Assembly: GCA_963575745.1 (NCBI GenBank)
Contig: CAUYUJ010004336.1
Coordinates: forward strand, 76,001-140,000
Direction of reading: 5' to 3'
DNA length: 64,000 nucleotides
Origin: Prorocentrum cordatum
Lineage: Eukaryota > Sar > Dinophyceae > Prorocentrales > Prorocentraceae
The notes under the pieces are model-generated. The model was not told the origin of the DNA. It did no database searches and saw nothing but the letters and a program-made list of their open reading frames with translations. Both the position numbers and the translations under genes were made by a program. Of this stretch, positions 9,658 through 20,060 are shown one piece after another; positions within the stretch are counted from its first letter, which is position 1; each line of letters begins with the position of its first letter.

Positions 9658-10785
9658 TCCCCTCCTCCTGCTCCTCCTCCTGCTCCTCCTCCTCCTCCTC
9701 CTCCTCCTGCTCCTCCTCCTCCTTCTCCTCCTCCTCCTCCTCCTCCTCCTCTCCTCCTCTGCTCCTCCTGATCTCCCTCCTCCTCCTCCTCCTCTTCCTG
9801 CTCCTCCTTCCTCCTCCTCCTCCTCTCCTCCTCCTCCCTCCTCCCCCTCCTCCTCTATCCTCCTTGACTACTCTCTGACTCCTCATCTCCTCCTCCTCCT
9901 GCTCCTCCTCATCCTCCTCTCCTCCGCACTTCTCCCTCCTCCTCCTCCGCCTTCTCTGATTCCCCTCCTCCTTCTTCTCCTCCTCCTCCTCCTCTCCTCC
10001 TCCTCCTCTCTCTTCTCCTCCCCCCTCCTCCTCCTCCTCCCTCCTCCTCCTCATCATCCTCCTCGTCATCCTCCTCCTCCTTCCTCCTCCTCTGTCATCC
10101 CCCTCCCTCCTCCTCCTCCTCCCTCCTCCTCTCCTCTCCATCCTCCCTCCTCCTCCTCCTTCATCTCAGCCTACTCCTCCTCTTCCTGTCTACTCCTCCC
10201 CTTCCTCCTCCTCCTCCTCCTCCTCTCCTCCCTCCTCCTCCTCCTCTCCTCCATGCCTCCTCCTCCTCCTCCTCTCTGATTCCTCCTATGACTCCTCCTC
10301 CTCTCGACTCTCCTCTGACTCCTCCTCCCCTCCTTGCTCCTCTTCCTCCTCCTCCTCCTCCTCCTCCTCCTGCTGCTCGCTCCTCCTCCTCCTGCTGCTC
10401 TCCTCCTCCTCCTCCTCTCTCCCTCCTCCTCCTCCTGCCTCCTCCTCCTTCTCCTCTTCCATTATTCTCTCCCCCGGGCGGTCAGGCAGCGCTACGGACC
10501 CCCCCTCCCCGGCAGGTCGGACCCATCTGGCTCGACGACGAGGGGGAGGACCAGGCCGAGCGCCAGAGGGAGGGGCCCACTCGCCCAGACCTCCTCCTCC
10601 TCGTCGTCCTCCTCCTCCTCCTCCTCCTCCTCCTCCTCCTCTCCTCCTCCTCTCCTCCTCCCCCCCTTTCCCTTTTTTCTCTCTCCGCCTCCTCGCCCCT
10701 CCTCCTCCCGTCCTCCCTCCTCCTCCTCCTCCTCCTCCTCCTCCTCCTCCTCCTCCTCCTCCTCCTCCTCTGCCTCCTCGCGGCG
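9658..10785. repeat. Long (TCC)n tracts
   Basis: An 810-bp imperfect TCC block (9658-10470) with CTG, CTT and GAC-type interruptions is followed, after 115 bp of GC-rich spacer, by a second block at 10586-10785. It is among the longest microsatellites in the window. Long frames across it are repeat artefacts. Confidence 0.95.
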
Positions 10786-10865
10786 CAGCTTCCAGAACGA
10801 AGACCTCATCTCTCCCTTTGCGGAGGCCAGCCCCCGTCACGAAAGGAGAGAGATAACGGAGGTAC

Positions 10866-11054
10866 GGCAGGATCGTGTCGTGCCGACCAGCGGCGACCCC
10901 GCCGCCAGCGTTCAATGTGGAGCGCCAGCGGCGGCTTTGAATGGGTCGATGTTGAAAGATCGGACGTGATTTGGAAACGGCTGATCGTTCAAGGTTGAAC
11001 GATCCCCGCAGTGTCAGGAACCGACGCCGAAGTCGGCACGACACGCACTTGCCG
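10866..11054 (+). mobile_element. Family G multi-palindrome foldback element, copy G2
   Basis: It begins CGGCAGGATCGTGTCGTGCC and ends in the near complement, through GTCGGCACGACACG to TTGCCG, so the terminal inverted repeats are about 23 bp. It contains GATCGTTCAAGGTTGAACGATC-type palindromes (split around 10981-11003) like G1. It is non-coding. Confidence 0.85.
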
Positions 11055-11599
11055 CATGTTTTTCGAATCTGGGGACCACGGAGGCACGTCTCAGGTCCCA
11101 GGCCTTTCAAAACGGCCCAGGGCACAAACAGACAAAGCAAAGCAGATAACGACCCGAAGTTGTTCCGCAGAAGGGATCGGGAGTTCAAGGGGCTCACGTC
11201 ACGAAGAAATCGTGACGGCGGAGGTCTGAGACTCGTGCTCGCTCTCGTCCTGCTTTTGCCCTTGGAGGGTTGGCCTCATCGCCATGGTGGGGTTGGTTTC
11301 TGTGGGGAAGCTCTCGCGACCAGTTTCGAGCGAATGTTGGCAGGGAGGATGATCAGAGAAATGCTTGGGCCGATAATGATCAAGTGATGGGGGCAAGACG
11401 CCGTCTGCGACTTTCCTACAGGTTGTCGAGGCCCCGCGCTTGTGGCCAACGCCCGCCCCGCGAGACGCAGGGCTCGACGAGGCCGAGTGCCGCAAGTGCC
11501 CTGGCCAGTGCCAATTTACCCGGGGCGCGCACGGCTCCCTTCCTCTCCCTCTGGCGGCGCGCAGCGGGAGGGGGGAGCGGATGGGGGAGGGTCGAAACC
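11055..11599. other. No gene seen
   Basis: Mixed to GC-rich sequence with no recognised protein, RNA gene or repeat family. Confidence 0.4.
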
Positions 11600-11735
11600 C
11601 CGAGGAGGAGGAAGAGGAGGAGGAGGAGGAGCAGCAGCAGGAGGAAGAGGAGGAGGAGGAGGAGGAGGAGGAGATGGAGGAGGAGGAGGAGGAGGAGGAG
11701 GAGGAGGAGGAGGAGGAGCACACACACACACACAC
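11600..11735. repeat. (GGA)n followed by (CA)n
   Basis: GGA repeats (11600-11718) with a GCAGCAGCAG interruption near 11630 abut a short CACACA run (11719-11735). Confidence 0.95.
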
Positions 11736-11739
11736 CGCC

Positions 11740-12257
11740 CCCCCTGCGTGCGCCGCCAACCCCCTCTCTCTCTCTCTTTCTCTATCGCTCGCTCTCTCGA
11801 CGTGCCGTGAGGGAAGAGCACGCAGCGACACTTTCTGCGTCGGCGGCCAGGCAGAGGAACTGCGCTGGCGGGGGGCTCCCTCAACGGGGGTACGGCTGTA
11901 GCGACCTGTTCCACCATGCAGGAAAAACGCGCAGGCACCAAAAATCGTCGACTCCCCGAAAAAAATTGGAAATCTTGGAATTGGAGGGGCAGCGAACCAG
12001 AAAATCCACGACCCTTCTGTCTCGGCTGCACGTGAGTGTTTCGGCGGCTCGGGGGGGCCGAACCCAGGCACGCGGTCCGCTACCGTCGCACCGCGCGCAA
12101 CGATCAGCCAAGCCGCGCACCAGAGGCCGCTCGTGCCAAGGGCCACGTTTGAGTGCAGCTGACTTTCTTCCAGGACCCGCTTTCTGCATGCTGTCGCAGG
12201 CGATCTCCCGCCCCCAGTCCCCGAGCTCGGCTCGATAAGTCTGGCCGCCTGGAATCA
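11740..12257. other. No gene seen; short CT tract
   Basis: A short (CT)n run at about 11763-11798, then GC-rich unassigned sequence. Confidence 0.4.
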
Positions 12258-12412
12258 GGAGGGGAAGAAACACACAGACAAAATAATCGACTGCACGGAA
12301 AATATGGGAAAATATGGGAAGTGGGGGGGAAGACGAAAACCCAGAAAATATGAGAAAATATCGGGAATCCTGTTATTTGTGTGTATTTATTTGTGTGTCC
12401 CTGGGCCCCTTC
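12258..12412 (+). repeat. Family F dispersed repeat, copy F2
   Basis: Same block order as the copy at 9.34 kb, beginning AGGAGGGGAAGAAACACACA and ending in the GTGTGTCCCTGGGCCCCTT consensus. GGGAAAATAT is duplicated inside. Confidence 0.9.
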
Positions 12413-12855
12413 CACTTGGAGACACTCGGGGATACGCCCCATGGGGGGTGTTCGCACGCACCCCACGTCGAGGACGGACGGCCCCCCCCCCACGTCGTGG
12501 ATCCTCGAATTGGGTCCCAAATGTCTGGCCTGTTCGAAAACCGGGGCCGCCATACCTCGCGTTACTGCTTCCTCGTGCAAGGCATCGCCCGGAGGCCTCA
12601 ACGAGGCTTCCGCAGCAGCGCACCATGTTGGGAAGTTGTCTTCTGCTGGGCCTCAACGTGCCCTGCCCGATCCCCGCTGCTCTCACGGGGCGGACTCTTG
12701 CACGAAGCCTCGCCGACGGAGGGCTCCGCCCACGCCACCACACGCCGCGTGGCCTTCTGCGCAGGCACGTGCGCGACCGGCGCGCCTGCCCTCCCTTGCC
12801 GGGACGCCGGCCTCCCGGCCACGGCAGAGATTCCTTCGCTCGCTCGCTCATATAT
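12413..12855. other. No gene seen between two family F copies
   Basis: GC-rich sequence separating F2 and F3. No coding region or RNA is recognised. Confidence 0.4.
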
Positions 12856-13030
12856 CAGGAGAGGTCAAACACACACACACACACACACAGACACAATCAA
12901 TCGTCGACTCCCATGAAAGTATGGGAAAATATGGGACATGGGGGGGGGAGACAAAACCTCGAAAATATGTGTGAAAGTGTAGGGAATCCTTTCACTTGTG
13001 TCTCTTTATCTGTGTGCCTCAGGGCCCCTT
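12856..13030 (+). repeat. Family F dispersed repeat, copy F3
   Basis: Family F consensus in which the CACA segment has expanded to a CA microsatellite (12869-12890). It ends AGGGCCCCTT. Confidence 0.9.
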
Positions 13031-13242
13031 CAGTATGGTCCCCCCCGCTGTGCTGGCAGGGGGCCGGGCCGCCCGGCCCCGCAGGGCCCGGCCGGCCCGG
13101 CGGGCGGCGCGGGCTGCAGGCCGCAGGCCGGAGCGGAGCGGCGCGCAGGCCCCGCTGAGAGGCCCCCCATCGGACACATCCCCACCTCGAGGTGCGCTCT
13201 CTCTCTCTCTCCTCCCGCCTCCTCCTCCTCCTGGCCACGCGC

Positions 13243-13390
13243 AGAGGGGGGTCTGGGGGAGGGGGGAGGGCTTCTTAGAAGCACCCTTGCCTCTCAGAAG
13301 GCGCGGGCCTTGTCTGTAGATGTGAGGCCGGCGCCTTCGAAGAAGCAGCCTCCTTCTAAGCAGCCCTCCCCCCTCCCTCCACCCCCTGTT
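13243..13390. mobile_element. Family J foldback element, copy J1
   Basis: An inverted-repeat element with arms of GGGGGAGGGCTTCTTAGAAG type and a complementary right arm (CTTCTAAGCAGCCCTCCCCC). The loop carries GGCGCGGGCCTT. It matches 21808-21966. A 27-28-bp direct repeat centred on CACCTCGAGGTGCGCTCTC lies on each side (about 13178 and 13402). Confidence 0.75.
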
Positions 13391-13873
13391 GCGCACCGCC
13401 AACATCCCCACCTCGAGGTGCGCTCTCTCGTCCCTCCTCCTCGCGCCCCTGCGGCGGCACGAGGAGCAGCAGGAGGGCCAGGAGCAGCTCGAGGGCGGAG
13501 GGGAGAGGCGGAGGGGGCGAGGCCGCCGAGAGGGAGAGAGCAGGGGGGCGGGGCCGAGAGCGAGAGCGAGGGCGAGGGCGAGGAAGAGAGCAGGGGCCTT
13601 CTCGCGCGCCGACGGGGCGCTGGGCCGCCGGCGCCCGCGGCGAGCGCGCCGAGGCCTGGATCGCCGGAGGCCTTTTGTGCTCCGGCGCCGGCGGTCCGCT
13701 CGCGGCCCGCTCCTCGGGGCGCGGCAGCCCTCCAAGGGCGGGGCGACCGCTCACGGCCCTCCCCTCGGCCCCCAGAGGCCCCCGCCCCTCTTGAGCACGC
13801 ACTCGAAGGCCCTGGCAAGCAGGGGTCTGCGAATTTGCGCCTCGAGCAGCCGGCCCGCAGTTCCAGGTTTGGC
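13391..13873. other. GC-rich spacer, no gene seen
   Basis: Very GC-rich sequence with long open frames on several strands, which is expected at this composition. No recognisable domain is present. Confidence 0.4.
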
Positions 13874-14072
13874 TAGGGGAGCAAAAAGCGGCATGAACAT
13901 GAAAACTCGGAGGTCCGCGCGGATTTCTCGGATCGGCGCTGGGGCCCCCTGGCGGCGCCTCCGGCGCCGCTCCTGGCGCGCTCCGCGCGCCAGGGATGGG
14001 GGTCCAGCGCCGATCCGAGAAATCCGCGCGGACCTCCGAGTTTTTATGTTTATGTGACTTTTTGTTCCCCTA
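13874..14072. mobile_element. Family X T-shaped foldback element, copy X2 (best preserved)
   Basis: Two inverted arms of about 70 bp, nearly perfect, run from GGGGAGCAAAAAG through ACTCGGAGGTCCGCGCGG to GGATCGGCGCTGG. Between them stand two perfect small hairpins, GCGGCGCC/GGCGCCGC (13952-13970) and CTGGCGCG/CGCGCCAG (13973-13993). A single strand would fold as a T. TA occurs at both outer edges and may be a 2-bp target duplication. There is no coding sequence. Confidence 0.9.
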
Positions 14073-14716
14073 ACGTGGGCGCCCGTGCGCGCCTCGTGCG
14101 CTGGCTGAGGGCTCCAGACTTTCGGCCGCTAGGCGGCCGTGCCTGCCTCGTGCCCGCCCCGTACGCTGGCTGGCGCTTGAGTTTTCTGCACCGCGTGGGT
14201 TGCACCCCACAGGTTGCGCCCAAGAGCTCGCACCACCTAGCTTGCAACACACACACACACACACACACTGCATCTCCTAAGTTACATCGGTCACACGTCG
14301 CCTGTTACACCGCAGAGGCTGTAACCCACAGCCTGCGCCACATAGTTCTCACCGCATACCTTGCTCATCATACAAATCACTTGGTATGCTGTGCATACAT
14401 GTGTGTTGCACCACACAGATTACCGTACACGCAAGTTCCCCAGGTTGTACCATGTGTCTACTTGTATGTCTTCATACAAAATGTAGCGACCCGCGCATTC
14501 TCCTTATGGAGGAAATGAACTAAACTCTACCACTGGGATTCGCGATTCCCTCTGGGGCACTGCAAATTACACATGCGGTTTTGCCCCACCGCTCATGTTC
14601 CATACGAGTGTTTACCCCTCCCGGCAGGCCGAGTACCGCCCCGCCCCCCCCCCCATCACCCCTGTCAAATAATAGTATGCGCGCACACTCGTGCGTCGCA
14701 GAAGGTATGCTTGAAA
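14073..14716. other. Degenerate CACA/TTGCACC-rich region, no gene seen
   Basis: From about 14180 to 14450, motifs such as TTGCACC, ACACAG and GTAACCCACAG recur at roughly 20-30-bp spacing around a CA run (14244-14269). It looks like an old minisatellite. The remainder is unassigned. Confidence 0.5.
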
Positions 14717-14822
14717 ATTAGCCTGGCGAAGGACCCAACCATATGCAGCTGCGAGTACCGCACGGATATGAGACGAAGGAGGGGGTACGCAAACTAGGCC
14801 CCTCTTCTCATAGGCACCGCGC

Positions 14823-16215
14823 CACTGGGGCCTTCGGTGGAGCTCCCTATGGGGCCACGAAACGTGTGAGGGGTGTGCCGAAATGGGTGGTGGGGAGGCA
14901 TGCGAACGCAGCCACTGGGGCCTTCGGTGGAGCTCCCTATGGGGCCACGAAACGTGTGAGGGGTGTGCCGAAATGGGTGGTGGGGAGCCACTGGGGCCTT
15001 CGGTGGAGCTCCCTATGGGGCCACGAAACGTGTGAGGGGTGTGCCGAAATGGTGTGGTGGGGCCAGCCTTCAGCTCCCTATGGGGCCACCGTGTGAGGGG
15101 TGTGCCGGTGGCCACTGGGGCTCCCTATGGGGCCACGAAACGTATGAGGGGTGTGCCGAAATGGGTGGTGGGGACGCATGCGAACGCAACCACTGGGGCC
15201 CCTTCGGTGGAGCTCCCTATGGGGCCACGAAGCGTGTGAGGGGTGGGCCGAAATGAGCGAGGGGCGGCATGCCAACTCTGCCACTGGGGCCTTCGGTGGA
15301 GCTCATTATGGGGCCACGAAACGTGTCAAGGGTGTGTCGACATGGGTGGCGCGGACGCATGCGAACCCTGCCACTGGGGCCGTCGGTGGAACTCCCAATT
15401 GGGCCACGAAACGTGTGAGGGGTGTGCAAAAGTGGGTGGGGGCGGCATGCGAACCCTGCCACGGGGGCCTTCGGTAGAGCACCCTATGGGGCCACGAAAT
15501 GCGTGAGGGGGTGTGCGCATGCGAATCCTGCCACTGGGGCCGTCGGTGGAGCTCCCTATGGGGCCACGAAACGTGTGAGGGGTGTGCCAAAGTAAGATGG
15601 GGGCGGCATGCGAACCCTGCCACTGGGGCCTTCGGTGGAGCTCCCTATGAGGCCACGAAACGTGTGAGGGGTGTGCCAAAGTGGGGCGGGGGCGGCATGC
15701 GAACCCTGCCACTGGGGCCTTCGGTGGAGCTACCTATGGGGCCACGAAACGCGTGAGGGGTGTGCCAAAGTGAGGTGGGGGCGGCATGCGAACCCTGCCA
15801 CTGGGGCCTTCGGTGGAGCTACCTATGGGGCCACGAAATGCGTGAGGGGTGTGCCAAAGTGGGGTGGGGGCGGCATGCGAACCCTGCCACTGGGGCCGTC
15901 GGTGGAGCTCCCTGTGGGGCCACGAAACGTGTGAGGGGTGTGCCAAAGTGAGGTGGGGGCGGCATGCGAACCCTGCCACTGGGGCCTTCGGTGGAGCTAC
16001 CTATGGGGCCACGAAACGTGTGAGGGGTGTGCCAAAGTGGGGTGGGGGCGGCATGCGAACCCTGCCACTGGGGCCTTCGGTGGAGCTACCTATGGGGCCA
16101 CGAAACGTGTGAGGGGTGTGCCAAAGTGGGGTGGGGGCGGCATGCGAACCCTGCCACTGGGGCCTTCGGTGGAGCTCCCTATGGGGCCACGAAACGTGTG
16201 AGGGTGTGCGGAAAT
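14823..16215 (+). repeat. Family A 89-bp tandem array (in A1)
   Basis: About 16 units of 89 bp, marked by CTTCGGTGGAGCTCCCTATG and GGGGCCACGAAACGTGTGAG. The left half has several shortened units (around 15060-15140). The right half (15520-16215) is highly uniform, which suggests recent homogenisation. Open frames through it are products of the repeat. Confidence 0.97.
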
Positions 16216-16227
16216 GGGAACTAATGG

Positions 16228-16234
16228 CGATGGC

Positions 16235-16304
<70 letters not shown>

Positions 16305-16500
16305 CTGATGACGATGATGATGCTGGTGGTGATGACGATGATGATGCTGGTGGTGATGATGACAGGATGGTTGGGAACTAATGGCGATGGCGATGATGAT
16401 GACGATGATGATGCTGGTGGTGATGATGACGAGGATGATGATGATGAGGAGGATGATGATGATGATGACGATGAGTATGATGACGGCGATGGGAGGAGGG
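16228..16500 (+). repeat. (GAT)n tract in A1
   Basis: A pure GAT run (about 16232-16303), then GAT/GCT/GGT/GAC mixtures. A segment starting GGGAACTAATGGCGATGGCG occurs twice (16217 and 16373). Confidence 0.95.
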
Positions 16501-16639
16501 AGGAGGGGGGAGAGGAGGAGGAGGAGAGGAGAGGAGAGGAGAGGAGACGCGGGGCGCTGTCTCTTCAAAACGAGGACCCAACACCACAGGATGGTTGGGA
16601 AATACCGTGCACATGAAGCGAAATCCTCACGCGCTCGCA

Positions 16640-17620
16640 GATGAAGGAAGCATACCAACACACACACACACCAGTTCTGCGAGCATCTCAATATGAAAAA
16701 GCCTCAGAAGATATGAGGCAGCATGCATTCCAGTGATTGTTGATGCCCTGCCCGCTCGCATTTGCTGAAATCCTGGGGACACCGTATGACTTCAGCAATC
16801 TCGCCTAGAACCCGCATGCTCGTTTCACAGCGCTGCGCATCCGCGCTGATCCAGCAGGCGCCCAGTGAACGAGTACGTATCACATAACGGAATATGGGCC
16901 ACGCGCGCGCGCCGCCACGCGACCGCGTCGACATGTTTCCAACACCATTGGTTCTCGAAGCATCTCAACATGAAGCCCTTCAACAAACAGATACGAGCAC
17001 ATGTCTTTCCAGCAAGAAGTCTGGCCAGGGTTCTGGGATTTCCGCGCGCGCACTTCCTCGCCATCACCCTCATCAGCGCCGCCGCACCACGCCGTCGTCA
17101 TCGACAGTCGCCACCACTGCCGCCATCACCACTCAAGCACATCCGTCATCGACTCTTGGACATCATCATCGTCATCGGCCTTACCCGCATGGGCGCCGTC
17201 ATTTGCCTTGCCGTCATCATCGTCATCATCGCCACCACCATCGGTACTATCATCATCGTTGCCGCCGTTGCCGATGTCGTCATGATACCGTGCTCGCCCG
17301 AGCCACCGACCCTCATCGAAGCGCCCGCGCGCCAGCGCGCCAGCGCGGCCTTGGAGACGCGCAGGGAAGTTGTCACCCGTCAGCGCCATCCCGGCCGCAT
17401 CCGATGTGCCAGACCAGTTTGGGCCTCTTTGCGCGCGAGTTTGCGCGCGCCAGCGCAGAGATGCGCCAGCCAGGGCCAAGTTGTTATATTTCAATCGCCG
17501 CCCCATGGGTTTGCGAAACACGTCGTGCGTGGGAGGGTGGGACGGTTGCGCGAGCATTGGAGTTGACCACCCATGAGCTGGCAGAGACTAGTTGCATCCC
17601 GCAGACCGCACCACGTAGAG
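16640..17620 (+). repeat. Family K composite repeat, copy K1
   Basis: Two degenerate units of about 270 bp share GCATCTCAATATGAA-type blocks and GCGCGCGCC-rich parts. They are followed by a CACTTCCTCGCCATCACC block, CAT-rich sequence (17150-17290) and a GC-rich tail with a GGGTGGGAC, GCGAGCAT, GAGTTG motif series. The same order occurs at 48.82-49.63 kb in the same orientation. Confidence 0.65.
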
Positions 17621-17639
17621 CGCACATCTGGAGCGCAAC

Positions 17640-18780
17640 AATCCGCCATCCCGTGGCTTGGGGTCCGTGGGGGCAAAAATTCAGGGCAAGGGGACGGGGA
17701 GAGGAGGAGGAAGAGGAGGAGCAGGAAGAGGAGGACGACGACGACGACGAAGACAGAGAGTGGGAGAAGGACTGCGAGGGCGACCAGGTGGGGGAGGAGT
17801 AGGAGTAGGAGGAGGAGGAGGAGGAGGAGGAGGAGGAGGAGGAGGAGGAGAAGGAGGAGGAGGAGGAGGAGGAGGAGGTGGAGGTGGAGGAGGGCGGAGG
17901 AGCAGGAGGACGGTGGAGGAGGAGGACCAGTGCAAACCCAAGACTTACCAACGACAATATAATAAACGTTCCGTCCAAGCTCCCTCTTCATAGGCCCCTT
18001 ACAAGGATCTATACTCACTGAGGGTAGTGCCCCGTTGGAAGACAACCGTCTGAACATCCTGAAGCGTGCCAAAGCAGCACTCTTGGGACTTCAGCGCCAC
18101 GGATCAACTTTACAGTTGCGCCCTGACGATCCTGAATCGTGCCACAGCACCGTTCCGAGGACTTCAACACCGCGAATCAACGTGACCGTTGCGCCCTGAC
18201 AGTTCCACATCGTGCCAAAACACCACTTCTGGGGCGCCAGTCATGGGTGTCCTTGACACTGGTGTACACTCTTAAGATATATGTGCGCAGCGCTAAAGCG
18301 AGACCAACCTTTTGGAAAGGAGCCGCCCTCCATCCGTGAAATTGCTGAAAACGAATGTGCGCGGCGCTGAAGCGAGAAGCACATTCTGAAAACGGCCTGC
18401 CTGTCACCCGTGAAACTGTTGCAACTGTCCAAGACGAGAGTGCGCGGCGCCAGAGCGAAAGGCACAGTTTGGAAACGGTGTCCGCCCTGCGTCCTTGAAA
18501 GTGTTGCAGGATTCAGAGACGGAGGTGGGCGGCGCGAAGGCGAGGGCCACATCTTGAAAACGGGCCACTCTCCATCCGTGAAACTTTCGCAAACGTTTGA
18601 GACGAACGTGCACGGCGCTAGGGCGAGAACCACATCTTGAAAACGACCCGCCCTCCATCCGTGAAACTGCTTCGCAGCTGAAGCTCGAGGACACTACAAA
18701 TGGTGAGGAAGCCTCAGGCGACACGCCCGGCCCGCCCTACCAATACGTCCCAGGGTGCGACAGGGAGGAGTTACAGGGAG
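17640..18780 (-). mobile_element. Family C composite element, copy C1
   Basis: Read on the minus strand, the order is a 5' end with CTCCCTGTCGCACCC and CTTCCTCACCAT, an array of 83-bp units (18670 down to 18270), a second repeat type around GATTCGCGGTGTTGAAG (18240 to 18030), a tail with GAAGAGGGAGCTTGG and TCTTGGGTTTGCACTGG (18000 to 17925), then a (TCC)n tract (17930 to 17695). The 36.9-kb copy has the same order. It is non-coding. Confidence 0.8.
18270..18670 (-). repeat. Family C 83-bp tandem array (in C1)
   Basis: About five units at 83-bp spacing. Each carries a GCGCGGCGCTAAAGCGAGA-like motif and CCGCCCTCCATCCGTGAAA on the plus strand. Confidence 0.9.
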
Positions 18781-19923
18781 GCGTTTCATACATGGCTCGC
18801 GTGCGCCCCAGGAGTGGTGTGTGCCTGGTCTGCGAGCATGTACTACGATTCCGATGTGCTCCCCCGCGCGCGCGCGCTGGAGTCTCGTTCCCCTACTCCG
18901 CGGCCCTGCTTCTGCGGAGCGCCTGCGCGAGGCAATGGAGTGAAGGAGGGGAGGGGGGCGCTGACGTCGACGAGGGCGAGGGAGGAGGCCCCTGCAAGGT
19001 CGCACCTTCTCCTCTTCGAGAGGAGGCGGCAGGCCCCTCGTGGTGCCCCCCTCCTCTCGGCGCTGCCTGCTCTAGGCGTGAGGTGCTCCCTGCGACATGT
19101 GAGGAGGAGGAGGAGGAGGAGGAGGAGGAGGAGGAGGAGGAGGAGGAGGAGGGGAGGGGGGCGACGGGGCCGGAGGGCGGCCAAGTGCGCGAAGGGGGAG
19201 CCGCGGGCCGGGCAGGGGCGCGGAGCCCCCCCCCCCCCCCGCAGGTGTTCGCCCCGCAGCCGGGCGAGCTCAGCGCCCCGCGCGGCGCCTCCGCCGCCCA
19301 GAAGGGCGCGGCCGCCGGGGGCCCGCTCCAGGCCCCTGGGGCGGCCAGGAGGAGGGCGGAGGAGCGAGCGAAGGAGGCGGCGAGGTGGGAGGGGGTTTGG
19401 CCCCCTGCTCGTCCCCTTGGCAGGTGGGCGTCTGTTCCTCTCTGTGAGGTCTTTGGGGCGCGTGGAGCTCAACAAAAAAGAGGTGGGAGGGGGGAAGGGA
19501 TGCGGGAGGGAAGGGCACGGCGAGGCGGAGGGGAGCGGAGGAGGCGCGCGGCGGGGCGCGCGGGGCAGGGCGGGGCAGAGGGGGGCGGAAGGGCGGAGAG
19601 CGCGGGCGAGTGAGGGAGGGGTGCGAGGGGCGAACGAGGAGGGAGGGATAAAAGGAGGTATGTGGGGGCGGGGCGGAAGGGAGGCAGGCGAGGGACGTCG
19701 TGCGAGGCGAGGCGGGGGGCGCGGCCCCTGGGCCAGGGAATGCCTCAGGGTTAGAACTCATGGCATGCGGGCAGCCCAGGGCAGCCTTCCTCCTCCTCCG
19801 CCACTGCTGGTCCTTCTCCCCTTGCGCCTCAGTGGACATATGGCCCCAGGCTCGGGCGCGCCCGACGGCGGCTCTGGCGTGAGGTGACCAAGAAGTCACG
19901 ACCCCCGCGCGCACCACAGGCAG
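18781..19923. other. GC-rich region with GGA tract, no gene seen
   Basis: A GGA run at 19099-19155, then GC-rich purine-heavy sequence with GGGGCGG runs to about 19720. Very long open frames exist on both strands but carry no recognisable domain. Confidence 0.45.
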
Positions 19924-20060
19924 GCCAGCCACAGCTGGGGGAGCTGTGGTCCTTACCCCCCTGGGGGACCCATCGATTTCGACACCCCTCCCGAGAGACC
20001 GTCGATGCGATGGGTTCCCCCAGGGGGGGTAAGGACCACAGCTCCCCCTGTTATGGCTGG
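19924..20060. repeat. Long foldback (inverted repeat with 52-bp arms)
   Basis: The left arm 19924-19975 (from CCAGCCACAGCTGGGGGAGC to GGGGGACCCATCG) is nearly perfectly complementary to the right arm 20008-20060. The loop is 32 bp. Only one copy is seen in the window. It resembles a MITE or foldback element. No target duplication is obvious. Confidence 0.9.

Larger units (their letters stand above)
14717..16601 (+). mobile_element. Family A composite element, copy A1
   Basis: The order is a conserved 5' end (ATTAGCCTGGCGAAGGACCC, then AACCATATGCAG), an array of 89-bp units (14823-16215), a GAT tract (16228-16470), a GGA tract and a conserved 3' end (16545-16600). The 3' end has GCGCTGTCTCTTCAAAACGA and a terminal hairpin CCCAAC/GTTGGG ending GGATGGTTGGGAA. 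Two other copies share both ends, and a fourth locus has the 3' end only. An internal copy of GGATGGTTGGGAACTAATGG at 16361 suggests a partial duplication within the GAT part. No protein is encoded and no clear target duplication was found. Confidence 0.85.

Noticed and set aside
14816-16215. CRISPR array
   Set aside because: The repeats are contiguous 89-bp tandem units without unique spacers, and the context is eukaryotic.
14743-16224. Repetitive Cys/Trp-rich proteins read from the 89-bp arrays
   Set aside because: The frame rotates with each 89-bp unit and the same reading appears in several frames. It is array translation with no start, domain or codon-level conservation.
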